From positions 376,881 through 440,880 of the forward strand of contig NZ_KI530712.1 of assembly GCF_000488215.1 (NCBI RefSeq): a DNA stretch of 64,000 nt. The letters are read 5' to 3'. Below are positions 36,477 to 45,555 of the stretch, piece by piece. This DNA is from Acinetobacter nectaris CIP 110549. GTDB taxonomy: Bacteria > Pseudomonadota > Gammaproteobacteria > Pseudomonadales > Moraxellaceae. Position 1 is the stretch's first letter, and each line of letters starts with the position of its first letter. The position numbers and the translations under genes were made by a program. Below the pieces are notes generated by a model. It made no database searches, was not told the DNA's origin, and worked only from the letters and a program-made list of their open reading frames with translations.

Positions 36477-36548
36477 TTCATATTCCTTATGATTTCTTTA
36501 TATGATGTTTGACTACACCATATTTATATAATATTTGATCTTATATAA

Positions 36549-37337
36549 TTAAGATATATAGCCAATTGTCTTATATGCGAGAAGCAAAGAAATACAAATA
36601 AGCGTAGAAGAAAATACCGTTTTTATAATTTGAACAGGGATATACTTACAAAGTAATCTCCCTAGAACTAAACCTAATATACATGTGCTTGTAAATATAA
36701 AGGTTTCTGATAAAGGATAATGATATCCTTGCATTATATGCATGATTAATGTGATTGAACCAATCAAAAAAATTACCATGAGAGATGTATTGGTAATGCT
36801 ATAAAACTTAAGGTTTGTCATCTTTTGTAATGATGGTGTAATGACAAATCCACCACCAACACCAAGTAGCCCCGTAAGTACTCCAGATAATATACCAATG
36901 CCTCCTAAAGAAAGTCTTGTTCTCCAATTCCAAATAAAACGCCCTGTTCGAGGGTTTGTCTTACACAAAGCGGTCGATGAACATTTAGATTTAAATATTA
37001 AAGGTTTTAGGCCAATAATAAGCATAACTAGGCAAAAAAGTATTGTGATCCATAGTATAGGCAATATATGGCTCAGCTTTAACCCAATATAAACCGATGG
37101 TAAGGAAAAGATTGCAATCCAGATAGCAGCTTTATATCTAACTGTCTTTTCAAATAAACCTTGTAAAGTACCCACAAAAGCTGAGATTGTAATCGCAATT
37201 AATCCAACAGGCGCTGCTTCTAGGATACTCCAGCCTTGTGACCACATTAGAATGGGGATTGCTAAAATCCCCCCTCCTGCACCTGTCATTCCTAACAAAG
37301 TGCCTATGAATAAACCTTCTATTATTAAAAGCATCAT
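36549..37337 (-). CDS. TauE/SafE (TSUP) family permease, probable sulfite/sulfur oxyanion exporter
   Basis: An inner-membrane protein of 262 residues with about eight hydrophobic segments in two TSUP repeats, each opening with a glycine motif (GTLLGMTGAGGGILAIPIL and GVLTGLLGVGGGFVITPSL). TSUP carriers export sulfite, sulfoacetate or related anions. I start at the ATG at 37337, four bases after the stop of the upstream gene; a GTG nine codons earlier would overlap that gene. Coupling to a persulfide dioxygenase, which yields sulfite, supports sulfite export. A Cys/Lys-rich cytoplasmic loop (SKCSSTALCKT) lies mid-protein. Confidence 0.85.
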   Translation of the reverse strand: MMLLIIEGLFIGTLLGMTGAGGGILAIPILMWSQGWSILEAAPVGLIAITISAFVGTLQGLFEKTVRYKAAIWIAIFSLPSVYIGLKLSHILPILWITILFCLVMLIIGLKPLIFKSKCSSTALCKTNPRTGRFIWNWRTRLSLGGIGILSGVLTGLLGVGGGFVITPSLQKMTNLKFYSITNTSLMVIFLIGSITLIMHIMQGYHYPLSETFIFTSTCILGLVLGRLLCKYIPVQIIKTVFSSTLICISLLLAYKTIGYIS

Positions 37338-37341
37338 AGTA

Positions 37342-38043
37342 CTAAGCGTCTTTCTTTTGACCACAAGTCTGATTTAGAGGTAAAGCAATATCTATTTGTT
37401 TAGGATATGGCAAATTAAGATTTTGCATTAACTTTACAAACTCCTCTTGGGTTTTCCCCTCTCCTAATCTTACATTCTCTTGTTTTTCTTTTTTAACTGT
37501 TGAAGATTTTTCTCCGCGATAATCGTGTGCTGGGTAAACTACTGTATTTTCAGGAAGTGTAAAAATTTTGTTATGAATACTTTGATAAAGCTGAACAGCA
37601 CTGCCATGTTGAAAATCTGTTCGACCACAGCCATTAATCAATAAAGTATCCCCTGTAAATATGATACCTTCCTCTTCAATATAATAAATTGTGCAAGCAT
37701 CTGTATGACCAGGTGTATAGCGTGCCTCAATTTTATACTCACCAAATCGAATTACGCAGCCATCTGTAATGAGAATATCGGCACAACTGATGTGCGCATT
37801 TTTATGAACAATAGATTTCGCCTTTGTTTTTTCTCTAAGCTCAGAAGCTGCCGTGACATGGTCTGCATGAATATGCGTTTCCAAGATATAGAGAAGATTA
37901 AAACCTTGTTCATTAATGATATCTAAATAATTTTCTATTTCTGACAGTACAGGGTCAATAATAATTGCTTCTTTAGACTGAGTGCTTGCAAGTAAATAGG
38001 TATATGTCGAGCTTTTTTCTTCAAAGAATTGTTTTAAGAACAT
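37342..38043 (-). CDS. ETHE1-like persulfide dioxygenase (metallo-beta-lactamase fold)
   Basis: A non-heme iron enzyme of 233 residues expected to oxidise glutathione persulfide to sulfite. The MBL ligand motif THIHADH gives His57, His59, Asp61 and His62, followed by His113 in PGHTDAC, Asp132 in TGDTLLINGCGRTDF and a His in YPAHDYRGE. The CGRTDFQ and YPAHDY blocks separate ETHE1-type dioxygenases from glyoxalase II. The start at 38043 has AGAGG four bases upstream; an ATG four codons earlier lacks one. A sigma-54 promoter lies 45-60 bases upstream. Confidence 0.88.
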   Translation of the reverse strand: MFLKQFFEEKSSTYTYLLASTQSKEAIIIDPVLSEIENYLDIINEQGFNLLYILETHIHADHVTAASELREKTKAKSIVHKNAHISCADILITDGCVIRFGEYKIEARYTPGHTDACTIYYIEEEGIIFTGDTLLINGCGRTDFQHGSAVQLYQSIHNKIFTLPENTVVYPAHDYRGEKSSTVKKEKQENVRLGEGKTQEEFVKLMQNLNLPYPKQIDIALPLNQTCGQKKDA

Positions 38044-38087
38044 AGTGCCTCTCATATAAGAATATTAGATATATTTATTCAGTTTAA

Positions 38088-38103
38088 TGCATACATTGTG
38101 CCA
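38088..38103 (-). promoter_or_regulatory. Sigma-54 (-24/-12) promoter of the persulfide dioxygenase operon
   Basis: Read on the minus strand, TGGCACAATGTATGCA matches TGGCAC-N5-TTGCA with GG and GC exactly ten bases apart. The expected start lies near 38077, about 35 bases before the ATG at 38043. The adjacent divergent gene encodes a sigma-54 activator, which makes a chance match unlikely. Confidence 0.85.
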
Positions 38104-38187
38104 ATTTTTCAATAAATTTAATTATTATATTTATCAGTTACTTATATTTTAAATTATATATTTATTCTAAAGAAAGGTATTATATAT

Positions 38188-38221
38188 TGAAACATGAAAC
38201 AAAATTATGAAACATGAAACA
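38188..38221. promoter_or_regulatory. Four TGAAACA heptamers: probable activator (UAS) sites
   Basis: Two identical 14-bp blocks, each two TGAAACA units, at 38188-38201 and 38208-38221, 20 bases apart. They lie 85-118 bases upstream of the sigma-54 promoter, the usual distance for an enhancer, and the second block overlaps the ATG at 38214 of the activator gene, suggesting autoregulation. Confidence 0.7.
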
Positions 38222-39419
38222 GATCTATTTTGCTAACACCTTATCTTTTCAAGATTTTACGACTCAATATTTGGTCTTAAATAATGAGTTAAGTTTAGAA
38301 AAACATCAAAAAGATAATAAAATATTCTATGTTTTCTATCCAAAGTATATGCAACATTTAGAAAATGTACTTTTAGAGAATTATATTCAAGCTCAAGTCT
38401 ATATTGATAATTTAAATTACGGATATTTATGCATTATTCCTCAGATCTCTAAATTAGAGTATTTAGGTGATTATCAGAAAGATCTTACTAAGTATTTAAC
38501 AAGTCAGTCTTCCTCAATGGAAAAAATGTTTAATATATTAAAAAAAGTAGCAAAGACCTCTTTTCCAGTATTGGTTCGCGGAGAGTCAGGTGCAGGAAAA
38601 GAAAAAGTTGCGCAATTAGTACATCAGTTTGGAAAAAGATTTAACTCACCCTTTATTAGTGTTAACTGTGCTTCTCTCAATGAAAATCTTTTAGAAAGCG
38701 AGCTATTTGGACATGTCAAAGGTGCTTTTACAGGTGCTATTCGTGATCATAAAGGTGTTTTTGAACGTGCAAATCACGGTACATTATTCCTAGATGAGAT
38801 TGCAGAACTTCCTTTAAACCTACAAGCAAAGCTTTTAAGGGTCTTAGAAACAGGTGAGTTTACGCCGTTAGGTGGAGAAAAAACCATTGTCACAGATGTT
38901 CGTATTGTTACTGCAACCCATAGAGCACTAAGAGAGGAAGCAAAAAATGGAAGATTTCGATATGATCTACTATACAGGCTAAGAGTTATTCCAATTTTTG
39001 TGCCTCCGCTTAGAGAAAGAAAGGAAGATATTCCTTTATTGGCGAAAAGGATTATTTCTGAATATGCAAAGGACTATCCTAGCCAACCTGTTATTGACCC
39101 TGCGGTTTTTAGTGTTTTTGAGTCTTACGACTGGCCAGGAAATATTAGAGAACTCAAAAATACATTGCTTTATGCATTAACGATGGCATATGGGGAGCAT
39201 AAGATTACTACCCAAGACTTACCTCAAGAGCTTTTATTAGATTCCTTATATACATCTACAACAAACAGTTTAACCAAGCCGCAAGAAAAAGCTAAAATGT
39301 CTAAAGCACTGTTAAGCAAAACGTTGCAGGAAACAGAGTTTGATATTCAGAAAACGCTGAAACAATTAAATATTAGTCGTAGTACTTTATGGCGATATCG
39401 TAAAAAGTGGGATATTTAA
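38214..39419 (+). CDS. Sigma-54-dependent transcriptional activator
   Basis: An enhancer-binding protein of 401 residues: a sensor domain of about 95 residues with no recognised family and one cysteine (Cys73 in GYLCIIP), an AAA+ domain (Walker A GESGAGKE at 123-130, GAFTGA at 170-175, Walker B GTLFLDEIAELP, arginine-finger region FRYDLLYRL) and a C-terminal Fis-type helix-turn-helix (DIQKTLKQLNISRSTLWRYR). The intact GAFTGA loop shows it works with sigma-54. It diverges from the dioxygenase/TSUP genes, like FisR regulators that sense sulfane sulfur, but FisR uses several cysteines and this domain has one. Its end overlaps the convergent lrgB-like stop. Confidence 0.9.
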   Translation: MKQIYFANTLSFQDFTTQYLVLNNELSLEKHQKDNKIFYVFYPKYMQHLENVLLENYIQAQVYIDNLNYGYLCIIPQISKLEYLGDYQKDLTKYLTSQSSSMEKMFNILKKVAKTSFPVLVRGESGAGKEKVAQLVHQFGKRFNSPFISVNCASLNENLLESELFGHVKGAFTGAIRDHKGVFERANHGTLFLDEIAELPLNLQAKLLRVLETGEFTPLGGEKTIVTDVRIVTATHRALREEAKNGRFRYDLLYRLRVIPIFVPPLRERKEDIPLLAKRIISEYAKDYPSQPVIDPAVFSVFESYDWPGNIRELKNTLLYALTMAYGEHKITTQDLPQELLLDSLYTSTTNSLTKPQEKAKMSKALLSKTLQETEFDIQKTLKQLNISRSTLWRYRKKWDI

Positions 39420-40102
39420 TTAAAAAACAAATTAATTAATGTAGGCCCAATAACTACCATTAATATACCTGATATCACCATGGTTAAACTGGCAATAACA
39501 CCTTCTTCATTATTTCTTTGTTGTGCACGTGCTGTACCAAAACCATGTGCTCCACTCCCAAATGCTGCGCCGTTAGCAATATTGGATTTAATTCGTGTAA
39601 TTGCGAGAATCAAATCACCAAGGATCATTCCAATTAGACCTGTAAGTGCAGTAAATAAGGAAACCAATGTAGCTGAACCATGGATATTTTCGGCAAGCAC
39701 AATTGCAAATGGTGTCGAAATTGATCTCGCCATTAAGCTGTGTGTTACCTCACTGTCAAATCCAAAGAGTTGAGCCATTTTATAAGCACTAAAAACGCCA
39801 ACACTCATCCCTACAAAAATTGCAATGGTTAATACACCAATATGCTGTTTGATTGTTTCACGATATCTATAGATAGGTACAGCAAATGCAACTGTAGCAG
39901 GCCCAAGTAAATTGACAATCCATTGTGTATCTTGCGAGTAAGTTTGGTACGAGATACCAAAAATCACCATTAATATAATAGTAGCTATAGGTACAGTAAG
40001 TGCTGGTGATAACCAAGCTTTGGTATGCTTCTTATAAATTTGTTTAGCAAATACATATGCAACAACTGTCCATACTAAACAAAGAATTGACCATATATCC
40101 AT
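39416..40102 (-). CDS. lrgB: LrgB/CidB-family membrane protein
   Basis: An inner-membrane protein of 228 residues with several hydrophobic segments. The blocks LLGPATVAFAVPIYRYRE, SLMARSISTPFAIVLAENI and the glycine-rich GAAFGSGAHGFGTARAQQ are typical of LrgB. LrgAB/CidAB pairs are linked to murein hydrolase control, cell death and export of small metabolites such as pyruvate. It lies 13 bases after the lrgA-like gene and its stop overlaps that of the convergent sigma-54 regulator. Confidence 0.9.
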   Translation of the reverse strand: MDIWSILCLVWTVVAYVFAKQIYKKHTKAWLSPALTVPIATIILMVIFGISYQTYSQDTQWIVNLLGPATVAFAVPIYRYRETIKQHIGVLTIAIFVGMSVGVFSAYKMAQLFGFDSEVTHSLMARSISTPFAIVLAENIHGSATLVSLFTALTGLIGMILGDLILAITRIKSNIANGAAFGSGAHGFGTARAQQRNNEEGVIASLTMVISGILMVVIGPTLINLFFN

Positions 40103-40115
40103 TTTCTTTTTCCTA

Positions 40116-40514
40116 TTACTTGATAGCTTCTAATGCTTTATTATTTTTTCGGTCTTTAAATCGATATATGAAGTGAATGGTTAGACTTGTACTTAACATC
40201 ACAAGCGCCGTTCCAGCAATAATACAAATTGCAAGCTGCCATCCTTCATTGATGAAAAGTGATTTATATTGAACCACTGCTACAATAATAGGTAAAAAGA
40301 AAAGTACTAACTCTCTTAAGGCAGCATTTGCACCAACCTCGACATGTTCAATGCGCAGTATTTTAAAAAATAGGCAAAATAGTAAAAGAAACATGCCTAA
40401 TATGCCTGCAGAAATGGGCAAATGTAATGCTTTTTGAATGAGCCCACCCACAAACCAAAAACCGAGTAAGCTTAAGAGCTGTATAAAGGTTATCATTAAA
40501 TTTTTGATATTCAT
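40116..40514 (-). CDS. lrgA: LrgA/CidA-family holin-like membrane protein
   Basis: A small inner-membrane protein of 132 residues with four hydrophobic segments. FWFVGGLIQKALHLPISAGILGMFLL and the ELVLFFLPIIVAVVQY block match the LrgA/CidA family, whose members resemble holins and form oligomers. It is the first gene of a two-gene operon with lrgB and diverges from a LysR gene across 116 bases, as in cidR-cidAB loci. Confidence 0.9.
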   Translation of the reverse strand: MNIKNLMITFIQLLSLLGFWFVGGLIQKALHLPISAGILGMFLLLFCLFFKILRIEHVEVGANAALRELVLFFLPIIVAVVQYKSLFINEGWQLAICIIAGTALVMLSTSLTIHFIYRFKDRKNNKALEAIK

Positions 40515-40630
40515 GATCCTACCTCATCTGATTAACGACCTATCTGTTCATTCTAATTGAACATACTTATAGACCATATGATTTATATAATGAAAAATTA
40601 TTCCATTTTGGCATAATATTAAAAATAAGA

Positions 40631-41536
40631 ATGATAGACTTCCATTGCATGATTTCACTTAAATTACTCAAGTGTTTTGCAACACTCGTAGAAACGAAGA
40701 GTTTTACACGGACTGCTGAACAACTTTATATTACGCAACCAACGGTAAGTAAAAATATTTATCAACTTGAAAGTGAACTTGATGTGACGTTGTTGTTTAA
40801 AGCAGAGTTGGCAAAGAAAAGAACCATTCACCTTACAGAAATTGGTCAACGTGTTTATGAACATGCAATAAAGATTTTAAACAGTCAAAATGATTTACTT
40901 ATAGATATTCAGAACTATCGACACTTAAAGGTTGGCGTACTGCGTATGGGTGTTCCTCCGCTAGGGGCACAACTATTGACATCAACACTATTCGATTTTC
41001 ATAAGAAATGGTCGAATATTGAATTGTCATTTTTAGAAGTAGGATCAAAAGGAATAGAAAAAGCGCTTTTAAATAATCAGCTTGATATAGGTGTATTGCT
41101 TGAGCCAATTAATAATGAAAAATTCTATAAGATGGAAATATGTAATTACCCATTAATGGTTGTTGTAAGAAAAGATTCTGAATGGGCAAAAAAAGAAGTT
41201 ATCACATTAGATGAATTAAAATATCAGTCCTTCCTTTTATTTCAAGATAATTTTTCTTTAAATGGTCGAATACTAGATGCATGTCAAATGCATAATTTTG
41301 TACCCAATATTGTATGTAAAAGTAGTCAATGGAATTTATTGGCAGATATGGTCTTCGCACGTATGGGAATTACACTACTCCCCAAATATTATACAGATAT
41401 GTTAGATGAAAGGTTTTCTGCTATTCCATTACAAAACCCTAATATTGAATGGCATCTGGTAATGGCATGGCGTAAAGATATTCTACCTTCGCCCGCCGTC
41501 AATGCATGGCTTGAAAGTATGAAAAAAAATATCTAA
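40631..41536 (+). CDS. LysR-family regulator, probable CidR-like control of lrgAB
   Basis: A regulator of about 295-301 residues. The N-terminal helix-turn-helix (LLKCFATLVETKSFTRTAEQ, then LYITQPTVSKNIYQLE) is LysR type, followed by the effector-binding domain. Two starts are possible, ATG at 40631 or ATG at 40649; the second gives the usual short lead (MISLKLLKCF), and neither has a strong ribosome site. Divergence from the lrgA/lrgB pair suggests it activates them, possibly in response to acetate or pyruvate overflow as CidR does. Confidence 0.86.
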   Translation: MIDFHCMISLKLLKCFATLVETKSFTRTAEQLYITQPTVSKNIYQLESELDVTLLFKAELAKKRTIHLTEIGQRVYEHAIKILNSQNDLLIDIQNYRHLKVGVLRMGVPPLGAQLLTSTLFDFHKKWSNIELSFLEVGSKGIEKALLNNQLDIGVLLEPINNEKFYKMEICNYPLMVVVRKDSEWAKKEVITLDELKYQSFLLFQDNFSLNGRILDACQMHNFVPNIVCKSSQWNLLADMVFARMGITLLPKYYTDMLDERFSAIPLQNPNIEWHLVMAWRKDILPSPAVNAWLESMKKNI

Positions 41537-41567
41537 AAATAAAGGGCAAAATTTTGCCCTTTATTTT
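41536..41567. terminator. Bidirectional terminator between LysR gene and sod
   Basis: A perfect 32-base palindrome, arms 41536-41551 and 41552-41567, with A-rich and T-rich ends and GGGC/GCCC in the stem; central bases open to form the loop. Confidence 0.9.
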
Positions 41568-41580
41568 ATGGTGAAATAGA

Positions 41581-42192
41581 TTATGCAATCGCATCTTTAT
41601 AGCGTTTTTCAACTTCATCCCAATTTACAACATTATAAAAAGCAGCAATATATTCAGGGCGACGGTTTTGGTATTTTAAATAGTATGCGTGTTCCCATAC
41701 ATCTAAACCTAAAATTGGTGTATTGCCATGCATCAATGGAGAATCTTGGTTACCACTACTTTCAACAACGAGTTTTTTCTCTGGTGTAACACTTAACCAT
41801 GCCCAACCACTACCAAATCTAGTGAGTGCAGCTTTGGTAAATTTTTCTTTAAATGCTTCAAAGCCACCTACATCACTTTCAATTGCTTTTGCTAGATCAC
41901 CAGTAGGTTCACCGCCACCTTGTGGACTCATTACTGTCCAAAATAAAGAATGGTTGGCATGACCACCGCCGTTATTAACAACAACATTTTTTAGCGACTC
42001 AGGAACTTCATTTACTTTAGAAACAAGCTCTTCTACGCTTAGCTTTTCCCACTCTGTTCCTTCAATTGCAGCATTAATATTATTAATATAAGTTTGGTGG
42101 TGTTTTGTATGGTGAATTTCCATAGTCTGTGTATCAAGATTTGGTTCAAGCGCATCATATGCGTAAGGTAGTTGAGGTAATGTATATGCCAT
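41581..42192 (-). CDS. sodA: Superoxide dismutase, Mn-type
   Basis: Cytosolic SOD of 203 residues. Metal ligands are His27, His81, Asp164 and His168 (DVWEHAYY). Gly77 in [10 protein letters not shown] together with Gln149 in GNQDSPLM is the Mn-SOD pattern; Fe-SODs carry the active-site Gln in the first position instead. The start at 42192 is the [10 protein letters not shown] that begins mature SODs; an upstream open extension of 25 residues lacks a suitable ribosome site. Superoxide defence beside lrgAB and sulfur genes may reflect redox stress, but coregulation is not shown. Confidence 0.92.
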   Translation of the reverse strand: MAYTLPQLPYAYDALEPNLDTQTMEIHHTKHHQTYINNINAAIEGTEWEKLSVEELVSKVNEVPESLKNVVVNNGGGHANHSLFWTVMSPQGGGEPTGDLAKAIESDVGGFEAFKEKFTKAALTRFGSGWAWLSVTPEKKLVVESSGNQDSPLMHGNTPILGLDVWEHAYYLKYQNRRPEYIAAFYNVVNWDEVEKRYKDAIA

Positions 42193-42348
42193 CTTCTTAT
42201 ATCCTTGAATATAAATAATAATTAATATCAATAACATTACGACATTTTTTATATAAAGACAATCCATTCTAAAGTGAAATATTTATGGTTTTCTGTAATT
42301 CTAAATTACATTTAAAAAAATTAGATGATCTGATGCCTAAAAATCATG

Positions 42349-42389
42349 TTATGATAATTTCACACCTTATATTCGATCGCTTATCATAA
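42349..42389. promoter_or_regulatory. Spaced inverted repeat TTATGATAA...TTATCATAA
   Basis: TTATGATAA (42349-42357) and TTATCATAA (42381-42389) lie 23 bases apart in the 308-base divergent region between sodA and the SulP gene. The half-sites recall Fur or LysR-type targets but match no consensus well enough to name. The remainder of the region is AT-rich with no gene. Confidence 0.45.
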
Positions 42390-42500
42390 GTAGATCAAAT
42401 TTATCTTATAACCGCTCGGTTAAAATCAAATTACTTAAATGATGAATATGCTAATAGTGAGAAAACACTATTGGTACAGTTGCTATTACAGGTTTTTTAT

Positions 42501-43961
42501 ATGCTTGCAAACTATAAGAAAGAATGGTTCTCCAATATTCGAGGAGATGTACTGGCTGGCTTAGTTGTTGGTTTAGCTCTTATTCCTGAAGCAATCGCTT
42601 TTTCAATTATTGCTGGTGTCGACCCAAGTGTCGGGCTATATGCTTCTTTTTCTATGGCTGTTGTTATTGCATTTATGGGTGGTAGACCTGCAATGATTTC
42701 TGCTGCAACAGGTGCTATGGCATTATTGATGGTGACTTTAGTCAAAGAGCATGGACTACAGTATTTATTCGCAACGACGATTCTTACGGGTATTTTCCAG
42801 ATTATTATTGGAAAAATTAAGCTTGCTAAACTGATGAGATTTGTCTCTAAATCTGTTGTTATTGGTTTCGTAAATGCGCTCGCAATTCTAATTTTTTCTG
42901 CACAATTGCCTGAACTGACTCATGTACCTTATTTGGTTTATGGACTTGTTGCGTTAGGTCTTGCCATTATTTATCTTTTTCCGAAAGTTCCTAAAATTGG
43001 TAGCCTATTACCATCACCATTAGTATGTATTATTACTCTTACTCTGATTAGTATTACTTTTGGATTCGATATACGTACTGTTGGAGACATGGGACATCTT
43101 CCAAATAGCTTACCTATTTTCTTACTGCCAAATATTCCTTTAAATTTTGAAACATTAACAATTATTTTACCCTATGCTTTAGCAATGTCATTTGTTGGTT
43201 TGTTGGAGTCTATGATGACTTCTACAATTATTGATGAAATGACAGATACTGACAGTAATAAGCATCAAGAATGTGTTGGTCAAGGTATTGCAAATATTAC
43301 CACAGGCTTCATGGGTGGTATGGCAGGATGTGCCATGATTGGTCAATCTATGATTAATGTTAAGTCAGGTGGTCGTGGTCGATTATCCACTTTTGTTGCA
43401 GGTGTATTTTTACTTATTCTCGTTGTTTTTATCAGTGGTTGGTTGAAAGTTATTCCAATGGCAGCACTTGTCGCCGTGATGATTATGGTTTCAATTAGCA
43501 CATTTGAGTGGAAGTCGATTACTCAATTTACCAAAAACCCTAAAAGCAGCAATATGGTGATGATTGCCACAGTTATTGTTGTTTTGTTCACACATAATTT
43601 AGCATTGGGTGTATTTACTGGTGTACTGCTCTCTTCTTTATTTTTGGTGAATAAGCTTGAAAGTAAAGTTTTTGTAAATCATTTCATAGATGCAAATAAT
43701 ACAAAAGTTTATGAAGTGAAAGGACAAATTTTCTTTAGTTCTTCTGAAAAATTCTTTAATTTTTTTAATTTTGAGGAAAAAGGTCTAGATAATATTATTA
43801 TTGATTTAACACATGCACATGTTTGGGACATTACATCTGTTTCGATTTTGGATTCTGTTGTTGATAAATTTAAGAAGAACGGTTTTTCTTGCTCTATTAT
43901 TGGTTTGAACGAAGATAGTTTATTAATGGTAGATAAGTATGGTACACATTCTAAATTTTAA
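42501..43961 (+). CDS. SulP-family anion transporter with STAS domain
   Basis: An inner-membrane carrier of 486 residues: about 12-14 hydrophobic segments, then a cytoplasmic STAS domain (about residues 390-486, [19 protein letters not shown] and [16 protein letters not shown]). The first block [28 protein letters not shown] is the SulP signature. Family members take up sulfate, bicarbonate or dicarboxylates; the substrate cannot be read. The start at 42501 has AGG eight bases upstream; a TTG ten codons earlier is in frame but unlikely. The sulfur genes elsewhere in the window hint at sulfate, while proximity to dctA and fumC gives no discrimination. Confidence 0.88.
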   Translation: MLANYKKEWFSNIRGDVLAGLVVGLALIPEAIAFSIIAGVDPSVGLYASFSMAVVIAFMGGRPAMISAATGAMALLMVTLVKEHGLQYLFATTILTGIFQIIIGKIKLAKLMRFVSKSVVIGFVNALAILIFSAQLPELTHVPYLVYGLVALGLAIIYLFPKVPKIGSLLPSPLVCIITLTLISITFGFDIRTVGDMGHLPNSLPIFLLPNIPLNFETLTIILPYALAMSFVGLLESMMTSTIIDEMTDTDSNKHQECVGQGIANITTGFMGGMAGCAMIGQSMINVKSGGRGRLSTFVAGVFLLILVVFISGWLKVIPMAALVAVMIMVSISTFEWKSITQFTKNPKSSNMVMIATVIVVLFTHNLALGVFTGVLLSSLFLVNKLESKVFVNHFIDANNTKVYEVKGQIFFSSSEKFFNFFNFEEKGLDNIIIDLTHAHVWDITSVSILDSVVDKFKKNGFSCSIIGLNEDSLLMVDKYGTHSKF

Positions 43962-43971
43962 TAAAAAATAT

Positions 43972-43984
43972 GCTTAGGCTATTT
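43972..43984. repeat. 13-bp repeat RCTTAGGCTATTT, copy C
   Basis: GCTTAGGCTATTT, ten bases after the SulP stop and 136 bases before the UbiB-like gene; reverse complement of copy B. Confidence 0.8.
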
Positions 43985-44119
43985 TTATTGTAATAGAAGT
44001 TTAACTGAGGTTTTTTAATACGGATATATCGTTCATTTTCCGATACAATATAAGAAAGTAGATATGTACTGATATATCCGTAAACTTAAATCAGTACACC
44101 CAACTAAAGGATTTTCGCT

Positions 44120-45493
44120 ATGTCTGATCAAAAAGATATATTAAAAAACTTAAAAACATCTTCTATTGATCGACGATTATCTATCGCGAAAGCATCATTT
44201 CTTGCAGGAACACGCTGGGCAACATCAAATGCAACCTCTTTTTTCTCAAGTGAAAAAGACAAGGAGAAAAAGAGAAAACAAGTTCTGAGAGAGCAAGCGA
44301 GATATCTCGTTTCTGAAATTGGCAAGTTAAAAGGCTCTATTGTAAAAATAGGTCAAATGATGGCACTTTATGGGGAACACTTTTTGCCTCGTGAAGTTAC
44401 AGAAGAATTAAATACGCTAAATAACCAAACAATTGCGCTCGATTGGGATTCTATCTACCCTCATTTAAAAAATGAGCTTGGCTCAAAGATTTTAGATTTA
44501 GAAATTGATCCGAATCCAATTGGGACAGCTTCCCTTGCCCAAGTTCATCGTGCAAAAAGAAAGTCTGACAACTTAGATATTGTACTTAAAATACAATATC
44601 CTGGTGTTGCAAATGCTATAGATTCTGATATGAATCTATTTAAACAAATGCTTAAACTGACTCACCTACTTCCACAAACGCGCGAGTTTGATCAATGGTT
44701 TGAGGAAGTGCGTGAGATGATGCACCGAGAAGTAGATTATCATTTAGAGGCACAAACTACTCAGAGATTTGCTCATTATTTAAAAGATGATAGTCGTTAT
44801 GTTGTACCAACAGTGATTGATGATTATTGCTCTAGTCAAGTTTTGTGCATGACTTTTGAAAGTGGTATTTCTGTAAATAGTCCTGACGTATTAACACTTT
44901 CTCAAGAAAGACGTAACTTAATTGGCGAAGCTGCATTAGAAATTGCGGTAAATGAGCTATTCGTTTGGGGTGAAATGCAAACTGACCCCAATTTTGGAAA
45001 TTACTTAGTCAGATTAGCAGAAAAAAGTGATGAACAAGATCAGATTGTACTTTTAGATTTTGGCGCAATTCGTCAGTTTGATAAGGATCTTTTGTCTGTT
45101 GCACATGATCTAATTTTAGCAGGTTACGATCATGATTTAGATAAAATGGTTCTTGCAATGCGTGGCTACTCTTTCTTTGAGCAGATACCTGCAAATATTA
45201 AGCCTGATATGGCGAAAGTATTTTTAATTGCGACAGAACCTTTTAGCTCTTTAAAAAATAATCCTGATATTCCTGAGGGAATAATGGATGAAGAAGATAG
45301 ATATGACTGGAAGTTAAGTCATTTACATAACAGAGTAATGCAGCGAGCAAGCAAGTCGATGGCTTCTCGCTATTTTAGTATTCCCCCTAAAGAATTTATG
45401 TTTATTAGCCGTAAATTTATAGGTGCATATACTTTTATGACGGTTATAGATGCTAAGACTAATCTTAGAAATATGATTACTCGTTTGAATTAA
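44120..45493 (+). CDS. ABC1/UbiB-family atypical kinase-like protein
   Basis: A protein of 457 residues in the ABC1/UbiB (ADCK) family, which supports ubiquinone synthesis or lipid homeostasis through an atypical ATPase fold. The family KxGQ motif is present (KIGQMMALYGEHFLP), as are ASLAQVHRAK with the family glycine-loop replacement, the ion-binding DPNFGNY and the catalytic DFGAIRQ. There is no C-terminal membrane anchor like that of UbiB, so it is a paralogue. It stands alone with its own terminator, between two direct copies of a 13-bp repeat. Confidence 0.87.
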   Translation: MSDQKDILKNLKTSSIDRRLSIAKASFLAGTRWATSNATSFFSSEKDKEKKRKQVLREQARYLVSEIGKLKGSIVKIGQMMALYGEHFLPREVTEELNTLNNQTIALDWDSIYPHLKNELGSKILDLEIDPNPIGTASLAQVHRAKRKSDNLDIVLKIQYPGVANAIDSDMNLFKQMLKLTHLLPQTREFDQWFEEVREMMHREVDYHLEAQTTQRFAHYLKDDSRYVVPTVIDDYCSSQVLCMTFESGISVNSPDVLTLSQERRNLIGEAALEIAVNELFVWGEMQTDPNFGNYLVRLAEKSDEQDQIVLLDFGAIRQFDKDLLSVAHDLILAGYDHDLDKMVLAMRGYSFFEQIPANIKPDMAKVFLIATEPFSSLKNNPDIPEGIMDEEDRYDWKLSHLHNRVMQRASKSMASRYFSIPPKEFMFISRKFIGAYTFMTVIDAKTNLRNMITRLN

Positions 45494-45500
45494 TTTTTTT

Positions 45501-45525
45501 AGCCTAGATTTTTCTAGGCTTTTTT
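45501..45525 (+). terminator. Terminator after the UbiB-like gene
   Basis: AGCCTAGA (45501-45508), loop TTTT, TCTAGGCT (45513-45520), then TTTTT. Confidence 0.92.
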
Positions 45526-45542
45526 ATGCATTTAAAAAAAAC

Positions 45543-45555
45543 ACTTAGGCTATTT
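45543..45555. repeat. 13-bp repeat RCTTAGGCTATTT, copy D
   Basis: ACTTAGGCTATTT, in the same orientation as copy C and 1571 bases from it; reverse complement of copy A. Its last three bases begin a small inverted repeat, TTTAGT with ACTAAA around seven bases. Confidence 0.8.

Noticed and set aside
38188..38221. TGAAACA repeats as attachment site or CRISPR
   Set aside because: Position relative to the sigma-54 promoter and activator gene explains them as enhancer sites; no integrase or cas genes are present.
42193..42267. Hydrophobic N-terminal extension giving an exported SOD
   Set aside because: The hydrophobic stretch arises from AT-rich leader DNA; the ATG at 42192 gives the standard Mn-SOD start and length.
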